From Streptomyces sp. NRRL S-337 (GTDB lineage: Bacteria; Actinomycetota; Actinomycetes; Streptomycetales; Streptomycetaceae): DNA of 64,000 bases. A program made the position numbers and the translations under genes. The number at the start of each line of letters is the position of its first letter. Positions within the stretch are counted from its first letter, which is position 1. The notes beneath the pieces were generated by a model that worked only from the letters and a program-made list of their open reading frames with translations, was not told where the DNA came from and made no database searches. This document shows positions 1 to 6,568 of this stretch, in pieces. The stretch lies in NCBI RefSeq assembly GCF_000720175.1, contig NZ_JOIX01000041.1, forward strand, positions 46,277 to 110,276. The letters are read 5' to 3'.

Positions 1-3
1 ACC

Positions 4-270
4 GGTCTGGCCGACCGGCCCCGCAGCGGGCGGCCGAGGCCGGGCGGCCGGCGGCTGCCCGCGCGGACCGCCGCGATGCTCGCACGGCCGGGGCCCTGGA
101 CGGTGTCCCGCCTGCACGTCCTGCACCGGCCTGCACCGGCATCTGCGGCGGCCGCGTGTCAGCCGACGCACGCTGTACCGGCGGGTGCGGCAGGTGGCCG
201 TCGGGCGGCGGCCCAAGCTCGTTGCTCGCAGATGCCCCGCCTGCCGCTGCCCGGTCCCCGACCTCGTTGA
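4..270 (+). pseudogene. possible IS630-type transposase remnant
   Basis: The plus strand reads GLADRPRSGRPR near the left edge, a string typical of the helix-turn-helix linker of IS630-family transposases, followed by PWTVSRLH, which resembles the next HTH segment. A second frame further right reads RRPKLVARR, resembling the end of that N-terminal region, so at least one frameshift would be needed. No DDE catalytic domain is present. The piece may continue beyond the left edge of the window. The family assignment rests on short motifs only. Confidence 0.3.
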
Positions 271-283
271 GGAGCGCCCTCTG

Positions 284-847
284 TCAGCCCTGCATGCTCC
301 AGATCTGCCAGTCGTCGGTGTGCCAGGGACAGGTGACAGTGCCGCGGCCGTAGCCGAACATCAGGTTTCCCTGACCGGCGTCGAGACACGCGGGATTGTT
401 GCTCACCCCGTATGGGTTGAAGAACTGGAAGCTGTTGCCGGGGTTGGGGGCAGTGTTGCCGACCCAGGTCAAGTTCCACTGGTCATCGGGTTTCGTGTAG
501 TCACAGGAGCCAGTCCGGAGCTGGTCCCACTGTCCGTCCCACACCGTGTAGTGGTCCCACCTCATGCACTGGCCGGTCGCTACGGACTGGATCTGCACCC
601 GCGCGTAGTAGTTGTTCACGTCGGAGTCGTAGGAGAGCACGTTCCATCGCTGGTTCGAGCTGCCGTTGCAGGACCCGAGATTGACGGCGACGTTGGCGCC
701 GTTACCTTGCAGGCACAGACCGGTGTGGTGGTTGATGAGCTGGACATTGCGCTGGTAGGTGTTCGCGTGCGCGGTGCCGGTGCTTGCGGCCAAGGCTATG
801 GTCGCGACGACCGCTGCGGTGAGCGCGGACTTGATCTTGGTCTTCAC
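284..847 (-). CDS. secreted ricin-B-type lectin domain protein
   Basis: The protein has 187 aa, starting at a GTG preceded by AGGAG (minus strand). Longer in-frame upstream extensions lack this site and would bury the signal peptide. Residues 1-28 form a Sec signal peptide (KTKIK, a hydrophobic Ala/Val stretch, then TAHA before the likely cleavage). The mature part holds QxW-type repeats (SNQRWNV, DDQWNLT, DWQIWSM) and paired cysteines, as in beta-trefoil carbohydrate-binding domains. It probably binds sugars outside the cell; no catalytic domain is attached, so the role is lectin-like only. It diverges from the regulator at 1008, which could control it. The beta-trefoil assignment is fairly secure, the ligand unknown. 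Confidence 0.85.
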   Translation of the reverse strand: MKTKIKSALTAAVVATIALAASTGTAHANTYQRNVQLINHHTGLCLQGNGANVAVNLGSCNGSSNQRWNVLSYDSDVNNYYARVQIQSVATGQCMRWDHYTVWDGQWDQLRTGSCDYTKPDDQWNLTWVGNTAPNPGNSFQFFNPYGVSNNPACLDAGQGNLMFGYGRGTVTCPWHTDDWQIWSMQG

Positions 848-1007
848 GGGAGCTTCTCCTATCGACCGACTGTCCGTCAGGTCCTGGGATGCTGGTGCCC
901 GTGGTCCGCCGAGTGGCATCGGGCACGGAATCCAGGGAATCGGATGACATGTCCGCGGTCGAATGATTCGATTTTTTTCGAAGACGATCCCGTTACGGGG
1001 GCTGTTC

Positions 1008-2009
1008 ATGATCCGGATCAATCTGGGCGCGCATGGTTTGGGCAGAGTCCGGTTCGCCATGTCGCCTCTGGACGCGGCCAAGGATCTGCTCTTCGCCCTC
1101 GCCCGGTCCCCACGTGTGCTCAGGGCGGGCTGGCGGAAACAGGCGGTAGAGGCCCTGTCGGAACGACAGTTAGGGCTCCTGGCTGTTGTCGCCGGCGGGG
1201 GGCCGGGCGGTTACGCTCCCGACTTCCTGCGGCCAGAGCCCGCGGGATTTCAGGCGGACCTGGACACTGCCTTGCACCAGGTGGCTACTACTCCGAGCGA
1301 GCGGATCCGTTACGAGTTGACGGCGGCCATCGGCGGCCACTCATGGGGCCAGACCGTGGGCCAGAGGCCGCCTCAGCTGCTCCTGACGGCTATGGACCGG
1401 GGCGAGGAGTATGTGGCGCAGCGTATCGCTGTGGAGCTGGAGCAGTTCTGGTGTGCCGTCCTGGCGCCCCACTGGCCCAGCATGCGGGCCCGGTTGGAAG
1501 GCGATGTCGCCGCCTGGGCCTCCGTGATCGCCCGGCACGGAATCGCGGACACCGTCAACCGGTTGGCCCCCAACCTGGAGTGGCACGACGGCACCCTGAA
1601 AGTCCATTCACTCGCCACCAGTTCCCACCGTCTGAGTCTCGATGCCGACGCCGCGATCCTCGTACCCAGCGTCTTCGCGGGGCGGGCGATCTTCTGTGCC
1701 GCCGAGCCCCCGGGCGCGCCGGCTCCCCGCACACCACTGATCGTCTATCCGGCTGCGCAGAACGACTGTCTGCCGCCCTCGCGCGGTGACGAGCTGATCG
1801 GCACGACACGCATAAAGTTGCTGGCCGAGCTCGCCCAGCCCCGCACCACGGGAGAGCTCGCCCAGCGTCTTTACCTCAGTCCTGCGACCATCTCCTACCA
1901 CCTGCAGATCCTCCACCGCGCAGGGCTCGTGCAACGCACCCGCCGATCCCGAACCGTCCTCTACCAGAGGCTCGCGACGAAGCCTCGCCTCGCCGACGGT
2001 CTCGAATGA
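1008..2009 (+). CDS. ArsR-type winged-helix transcriptional regulator (DUF5937-like N-terminus)
   Basis: The protein has 333 aa. The ATG at 1008 is preferred because MIRINLG...RVRFAMSPLDAA matches the usual start of this actinobacterial family; a further 15 residues are possible upstream. The large N-terminal domain is predicted to be ligand-sensing or dimerising. The C-terminal ~75 residues form an ArsR-like winged helix: ELAQPRTTGELAQRLYLSPA, then TISYHLQILHRAGLVQ, the recognition-helix region. No metal-binding cysteine pair is seen, so metal sensing is not implied. It is divergently arranged with the lectin gene, about 160 bp apart, suggesting control of a shared intergenic promoter. Confidence 0.85.
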   Translation: MIRINLGAHGLGRVRFAMSPLDAAKDLLFALARSPRVLRAGWRKQAVEALSERQLGLLAVVAGGGPGGYAPDFLRPEPAGFQADLDTALHQVATTPSERIRYELTAAIGGHSWGQTVGQRPPQLLLTAMDRGEEYVAQRIAVELEQFWCAVLAPHWPSMRARLEGDVAAWASVIARHGIADTVNRLAPNLEWHDGTLKVHSLATSSHRLSLDADAAILVPSVFAGRAIFCAAEPPGAPAPRTPLIVYPAAQNDCLPPSRGDELIGTTRIKLLAELAQPRTTGELAQRLYLSPATISYHLQILHRAGLVQRTRRSRTVLYQRLATKPRLADGLE

Positions 2010-2058
2010 CCACGATGGGGTCATCGGGTGTCGAGTCGGCCACAGCGGGCGCGCCGGA

Positions 2059-2471
2059 GTGGCACCAGTCGGCGAAGCCCTCGGCCACGCGCCTCACACC
2101 CGACCAGGCCGCCCGGCAGATCGCAGAGACTGTCCAAGAGGGCAAGCCCGCGGGCTCTGGGACGCGGTCACCACCCGCCGGCTCGCCGAGCGCATCGAAT
2201 ACAGCCAGCCCGTCCTCTACAGCCACTTCCGCGGCAAGCGCGAGATCATCGGCGCCAGGAGGACACCCCGGAACCTCTCAAGGACGCCTTCGCCGCGCTG
2301 CTGGAGAGCCTGGGCGAGGTCGCCGGGGACGGCGTCCACCCGGCGCTGTTCACCGAGGTGTTCTGGGCTTCCCTGCACGGCCTGGCGACCCTGACCCGGG
2401 CGGGACGGCTGCCGCCGGAGGACATCGAGCCGAGGGTGGAACTGCTGGTGGACCGGCTCGCCATGGTCTGA
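2059..2471 (+). pseudogene. TetR-family regulator, internally deleted and frameshifted
   Basis: One frame encodes a classic TetR helix-turn-helix (WDAVTTRRLAERIEYSQPVL then YSHFRGKREIIGA). About 20 bp later a different frame encodes the family's C-terminal half (PLKDAFAALL ... GVHPALFTEVFWASLHGLAT ... VELLVDRLAMV) up to a TGA. Roughly 80 residues between the DNA-binding and C-terminal halves are missing. The gene is therefore a deletion derivative joined out of frame, and no functional repressor is expected. Confidence 0.75.
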
Positions 2472-2496
2472 CACACCATCCCAGCGGGCACGCAGC

Positions 2497-2514
2497 CGGG
2501 GCCCTCGGGCCCCG
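2497..2514. terminator. GC-rich hairpin after the TetR remnant
   Basis: A 7-bp perfect stem (CGGGGCC/GGCCCCG) closes a CTCG tetraloop 26 bp after the TetR stop. There is no T tract, but streptomycete terminators often lack one. It is probably a leftover terminator of the decayed gene. Confidence 0.4.
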
Positions 2515-2520
2515 CCGCTG

Positions 2521-2560
2521 CCTGCCTACCTGCCTTCCTGCCTGCCTGCCTGCCTGCCTG
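2521..2560. repeat. CCTG tetranucleotide tandem repeat
   Basis: Ten consecutive CCTG-type units, the last six perfect (units 2 and 4 are CCTA and CCTT). It lies in a non-coding gap between two pseudogenes. Slippage-prone tetranucleotide tracts of this length are uncommon in high-GC actinobacterial DNA. Confidence 0.85.
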
Positions 2561-2691
2561 CGGCAACGCTTCCGGTCACTCGCGTGCACACGGCGCAGCC
2601 GCAGATCGCCGGGCCCGTACCCCAGACGGGCACCCACCCCGGAAGCTGCAATGCTCATTGCTCACGACCCGATACGCGCCCTAACGCCGCG

Positions 2692-2913
2692 TCATTCGCC
2701 GGTGCCCTCGCCGTCCTCGCCGTCCTCGTCGTCGGCGGCGAGCACGACGGCCGCCGAGGAGTCCAGCCCGCTGGACAGGTCAGCCCCCACCGCCCCGCCA
2801 GCGGAGCGGACACAGAGCTGGACGGCGTCGGTGAGCGCCCCCCGAACCGCTCGGCACCTTCCGCCGTTGCTGTCGCTCGTCCTGGTGGTCCCGAGGGGCG
2901 GGCAGGGGGACAC
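2692..2913 (-). pseudogene. fragment with an asparagine-synthase/lasso-cyclase-like PP-loop
   Basis: The minus strand encodes ALTDAVQLCVRSAGGAVGAD followed by LSSGLDSSAAVVLAA, close to the ATP-pyrophosphatase loop (SGGLDSS) of glutamine-hydrolysing asparagine synthases and lasso-peptide cyclases. The second Gly of the loop is Ser here. Homology then runs into an acidic low-complexity tail and a stop. No amidotransferase domain or remaining synthetase domain is nearby, so this is a remnant of about 40 recognisable residues. Confidence 0.45.
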
Positions 2914-2942
2914 GCTCAGGTTGTTGATCCCGGTTCGGTTGG

Positions 2943-3521
2943 CTATTTGATGTGGTCGAGGAAGCCAAGCACTCGGTGGGTGGCCTGCGTTGCAGCGTGC
3001 TTGTCGTGCGACGGCAAGCTGCTGTCGGTGAACAGATGCCTGTCGCCGGAGTAGAGGAACAGCTCAGCAGCCGCCGCCGTATCGACGAGCGCGCGGGCCG
3101 CGTCCACATCACCCTCGCCGGAGAAGAACGGGTCTGCCTCCATGCCGTGGACCTGGACTGGGACGTCCTGGGGCCAGGCAGCGCCGAACTCCGAGACCGG
3201 GACGCATGCCTCCAGCAACAACGCGCCCTTCGCGCCCGGGCGGGTCTGGGCCAGCTTCTGCGCCGGCAGGACGCCAAGTGAGAACCCGAGGTAGACGAGC
3301 TCCGCAGGTAGTCCCTCGGCGACGGCGGTTCCGCGCGCGATGACCGTGCCGAACCCGACCCTCTCGGCGTAGTCGATGCCCTCCTCAAGGCTGTCGAATA
3401 CCTGCCCCTCGAAGAGGTCTGGGGCATGGACGGTGTGTCCGGCCCGTCGCAGCTGCTCGGCGAACTCTCGGACGCCAGCGGTCAGTCCGTGCCCGTGGTG
3501 GAAAACCAGCACCTCAGCCAT
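2943..3521 (-). CDS. dienelactone hydrolase family protein
   Basis: The protein has 192 aa. The ATG at 3521 is preceded by GGGGAG; the open frame extends far upstream but has no family similarity there. It is an alpha/beta hydrolase of DLH type: early strand MAEVLVFHHGHG, nucleophile elbow GFSLG with Ser, an acidic residue around MEADPFFSGEGD, and catalytic His in SGDRHLF. Many DLH proteins have Cys as nucleophile, so this belongs to the Ser subgroup. It is probably cytosolic and acts on a lactone or ester, with unknown substrate. It stands alone between remnants. Confidence 0.85.
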   Translation of the reverse strand: MAEVLVFHHGHGLTAGVREFAEQLRRAGHTVHAPDLFEGQVFDSLEEGIDYAERVGFGTVIARGTAVAEGLPAELVYLGFSLGVLPAQKLAQTRPGAKGALLLEACVPVSEFGAAWPQDVPVQVHGMEADPFFSGEGDVDAARALVDTAAAAELFLYSGDRHLFTDSSLPSHDKHAATQATHRVLGFLDHIK

Positions 3522-3639
3522 GTCGCTCCCCTCGTGCCGCGGTGCCCGGGCGGCGCCGCAGTCCGAGTATGACCCGCAGCACTGACAACCACGGATCCCC
3601 GGCCTGGCAGGGTCAGGTCGTTGATCCAGGATCAGCGAT

Positions 3640-3760
3640 CTGCGCTTCGAGGTCGACCATGCGGCGGTCCTGAAAGCACAGGTTGGCGCGGGCGACCTTG
3701 AGCCGCTCGTCGAGGATGCGGATATCGGCGGTGACCTGGCGGACCGTTTGTTTTTGTTTG
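3640..3760 (-). other. coiled-coil coding fragment of unknown origin
   Basis: On the minus strand one frame reads RQVTADIRILDERLKVARAN and continues to RRMVDLEAQIADPGSTT. This is a heptad-rich helix like the small coiled-coil proteins that accompany some integrase or transposase genes. No start codon or complete gene is present. The rest of the 3522-3929 gap shows nothing recognisable apart from the promoter regions of the flanking genes. Confidence 0.3.
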
Positions 3761-3929
3761 AGTGGGCGTTAAGTCCGATTCTCGTTGCAGCGGTAGGCAC
3801 GCCTGAGCAGCCCACCGCCAACGGAGTGCGGACCCCGGCCCGCCGTCCGACCGTTCGATCCGATCGCGAGCGGCAGCGGCCTTCTCGAACCGTGGTGCGG
3901 CGGTCGGGCGCGCACGTTACCGTGCCCGG

Positions 3930-4604
3930 ATGACATTCGGCGATCATGCCCAGTCGGCCCCCCGCACGAACGACGCCTGGGCCGACGCGCTGGCCCGCGC
4001 GGTGCAGCTCGCGGTCGCCACGCTGCGGTCGGCTCCCTCGGAGGCGGAGGTGTGGGACGCGAAGGCCGGTTCGCTGGAGTGGACGTGCTGGGAGACGGCC
4101 GAGCACCTGGCGGACGACCTGTTCTTCTACGGCATGCAGATCGCGACGCCCGGACTGCCTGCCGGCACCTATGTCCCCCTCGCGATGCGCCGCCGACGGC
4201 CCGAAGGGCCGGTCAAGATACTCCAGGCCGAGCGGGAGCCGGGCCCGTCCGGGCTGCTGACGGTCCTGGAGGCGTGCGGTGCGATGCAGGTCTCCCTGAC
4301 TCGCACCACTCCCCCGTCGGCCCGCGCCCACCACGCCATGGGTGCCTCGGACCCGGCCGGTTTCGCGGCGATGGGCATCGTCGAGACCCTTCTCCACACG
4401 TACGACATCGCAGCCGGTCTCGGCTTGGAGTTCACCGCCCCCGACGACCTGTGTGTGCTGGTCCTCGGACGGCTCTTCCCGCATGTGGAGCGCGACGAGG
4501 AGCCGTGGCCGACGTTGCTGTGGGCGACCGGGCGGGGTGAACTCGCGGGGCGGGAGCGGCTGGAGAAGTGGCGCTGGTACGGGGAGGTGCGTGAGGCGGA
4601 GTGA
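3930..4604 (+). CDS. DinB/maleylpyruvate-isomerase-type metal-binding protein
   Basis: The protein has 224 aa and starts with ATG. It is predicted to be an all-helical DinB-like four-helix bundle. The spaced histidine motifs expected for metal coordination are visible: TAEHLADDLFFY in the first third and VETLLHTYDIAAGL in the last third. Actinobacterial members of this superfamily act with mycothiol or remain uncharacterised, so a thiol-transfer or detoxification role is only an inference. It is a single gene with IS debris downstream. Confidence 0.65.
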   Translation: MTFGDHAQSAPRTNDAWADALARAVQLAVATLRSAPSEAEVWDAKAGSLEWTCWETAEHLADDLFFYGMQIATPGLPAGTYVPLAMRRRRPEGPVKILQAEREPGPSGLLTVLEACGAMQVSLTRTTPPSARAHHAMGASDPAGFAAMGIVETLLHTYDIAAGLGLEFTAPDDLCVLVLGRLFPHVERDEEPWPTLLWATGRGELAGRERLEKWRWYGEVREAE

Positions 4605-4740
4605 AGCTCGCTCCCGATCAGAGCCCCGCCTGGCTGGGCCCTCCTCAGCGGACGCCAAGTCCGATCTTCCTCGGTTCGTGATCGCTCGATCGTGGTACTG
4701 ATCGTCACGTCGGCAACCTGTTGGACATGTTCATGCCGAG

Positions 4741-5046
4741 ATGCGAGGCGTGGAGCGACAGCCGTACCCCAGCGACATGTCGGACCAGCAATGGGTGTTG
4801 ATCGCGCCGATGATCACAGCCTGGAAGCAGGACCGGGTGAAGCGGTCGGCGACCGGCGACCCCGGGGCGGCATGGTCCGGGCACGCCTCGGCCGTTGAGA
4901 TCAGCATGTGGACTTCGAACGGACCATGGCCTGGCTCGCCGGCTGCTGCCGCCTCACCGCCGCTACGAACAGAGAGCCGAGCACTTCCTCGCATTCACCA
5001 GGATCGCTTGCACTCTCCTCTGCTACCGCAGACTCACCAAAACGAG
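4741..5046 (+). pseudogene. IS5-family transposase remnant (N and C termini only)
   Basis: The N-terminal piece (PYPSDMSDQQWVLIAPMITA) is followed almost directly by the C-terminal piece DFERTMAWLAG, then, after a one-base frame change near 4945, HRRYEQRAEHFLAFTRIACT and LLCYRRLTK. The whole DDE core, roughly 180 residues, is deleted. It is joined in frame at its end to the unrelated fragment that follows. Confidence 0.75.
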
Positions 5047-5067
5047 ACGACTTCTCAGCTTGAGCTT

Positions 5068-5296
5068 TCACCTCCACCCGGTTACCAGGAGGCGCTGGGT
5101 GTTCAAACACTTCCACCACCCGATCGTCGGCCCGCTCACCCTCAACTACGAATCCCTCACCCTGCCCGCCGACCCGGACCAGCGGCTGAGTGTCTACACC
5201 GCCGAGGCAGGCTCCAGCTCCGAAGAGGCGCTTCAGCTACTGGCCGCGTGGATACGACAGCCCGAGACCTCGCACGGGCAAGACCCAGATCATTAG
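5068..5296 (+). pseudogene. C-terminal fragment of an XRE/MmyB-type regulator
   Basis: FKHFHHPIVGPLTLNYESLT and LPADPDQRLSVYTAEAGSSS, then EEALQLLAAWI, match the end of the MmyB-like ligand-binding domain of actinobacterial helix-turn-helix regulators. The HTH and most of the sensor domain are missing. The reading frame is continuous with the transposase tail upstream, so an IS-mediated deletion probably produced this junction. Confidence 0.7.
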
Positions 5297-5445
5297 ACGC
5301 CCGCTGGTCCGCGAGGAGCGGGCGGCCATAGTGGCTGCGCCACATGAGCCGGGATGGCGTTGGAGCAGTGCGACCTCCCCATTCGTGCCGCGCAGGCAAC
5401 TCCCAACACGCAGTCAGAGGTTAAGACCTGAGCTGAGCTTGGCGT

Positions 5446-5736
5446 TCATCCGCGGCGGGTTTGGTGTTCTTTGATCGACCCGGCGCGATGGACCGTCTTG
5501 CCGACGTCGTGGCGCTTGGCCTGATGCTTGTTCTTCGATCCGAGAGGCCGGCCCGGGCCCGGCGTGGACGGTTGCGGTGCGGCCGCCGGACGGGCCGCCG
5601 TCGCGTGAGTGTTGCGAAACCCTCGGCGGACGCGGGCGGGAGTGAGGCGGCGGGGTCCGACGGGGCGTTCCCAGGGGCGGCGCAGGTCCTCGCGAGGGGA
5701 CGGGCGAGGTGGAGCTGAGTAACGCTCGTCCCGTAG
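5446..5736 (-). pseudogene. C-terminal fragment of a second transposase type
   Basis: The minus strand reads SPREDLRRPWERP, LTPARVRRGFRNTHATAARP and then PGPGRPLGSKNKHQAKRHDV GKT, a Pro/Arg/Lys-rich tail seen at the C terminus of a large Streptomyces transposase family related to IS701/IS4-like enzymes. The preceding piece (TQLHLARPLA) lies in another frame, so there is a frameshift near 5700. No catalytic residues remain. Confidence 0.6.
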
Positions 5737-5859
5737 GCGCAGCGCCCGCTTGCCGAGGCCACCGCAGTCCACCTCACCGCGGAGGAACAGGAGTCCGTAC
5801 ACGACGACCTTGAGCGCCTCAGGCAGCTGCTGGGCTGAGGGTTGGGAAGGTGCTGGTCG

Positions 5860-5985
5860 CAGCCGCTCGTTGAGGACTGCGACCAACACGGTCGCCTCCT
5901 GGCGGACGGCGAGCTTGTTGTATCGCGTCGCCACGGCTCGGTGGCGCTTGAGACGACTGATCCCGCACTCGACGGCATGGGTCGG
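5860..5985 (-). pseudogene. IS5-family transposase C-terminal tail
   Basis: The fragment reads PTHAVECGISRLKRHRAVAT then RYNKLAVRQEATVLVAVLNE, the E-containing helix and C terminus of an IS5-type DDE transposase. The same tail recurs at 40298-40393 and 63686-63780. Here the natural stop is lost and the frame runs on into the neighbouring fragment. Confidence 0.75.
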
Positions 5986-6181
5986 GCGCCGGGGCAGTCG
6001 CGGCTCGGGGAACCTGCCCGGCGGCCCCCTACCGGCTATGGGCGACCACGTACGTCGCCTGCCTGAGCGACCACCGAGGAACACAGCCCCGGCCCGCTCC
6101 CCCGGGCCATTCCGCCGCAGAGGAGCATTGAATTAGCCGGATCACGGTGTCGAATCCCGTACGTGGAGTCAAGATGGGGTC

Positions 6182-6568
6182 ATGGCAGGGTGGCGGCGCT
6201 ACTTGTGGTGGGCATCGGCAGTTCTGGGCGGGGCGGTGGCAGTGGGCCTGACCGTACTGGCGGTGGTGGGTGATCTGGACACTGCGGGTCAGGTGGCGAG
6301 TGTCGTGGGTGCGATGACGGGTCTGGCCGCGCTGGGCCTGTCAGTACATGCCGCGCTCCGGCCCGCGCCGTCGCCCGGCCCGCCCGTGCGCGCACAGGGC
6401 GGTTCGAACGCCGCCGGTGGCAGCATCCGCAGCGCCTCGGCACGGGACACCGGTACGGTCCCGGCCGGGCCGGACGCGGGTGGCGGTAATGGCGGGATCT
6501 CGGCGAGCGGCGGCTCGAACGCGGCCGGTGGTGACATCGACGGCTCGACCGCACACAGAGGTGGGTGA
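6182..6568 (+). CDS. small two-helix membrane protein with Gly-Ser-Asn repeats
   Basis: The protein has 128 aa. Residues about 5-28 and 35-57 form two hydrophobic helices joined by a short loop (GDLDTAG). The rest is a flexible Gly/Ala/Pro-rich tail with two near-identical motifs, GGSNAAGGSI and GGSNAAGGDI. The stop codon overlaps the start of the NB-ARC protein (TGATG), so translation is coupled and the two products probably act together. The same kind of motif is found once in the NB-ARC partner and again in the 14354-17697 cluster. It may tether or recruit the NB-ARC protein to the membrane, an inference. I do not recognise a named family. Confidence 0.7.
   Translation: MAGWRRYLWWASAVLGGAVAVGLTVLAVVGDLDTAGQVASVVGAMTGLAALGLSVHAALRPAPSPGPPVRAQGGSNAAGGSIRSASARDTGTVPAGPDAGGGNGGISASGGSNAAGGDIDGSTAHRGG

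Noticed and set aside
185..1789. 534-codon open frame on the plus strand across the lectin gene
   Set aside because: It runs through the complement of the lectin gene and the start of the regulator; its Arg/Gly-rich translation has no family motif, and the minus-strand lectin is clearly the real gene.
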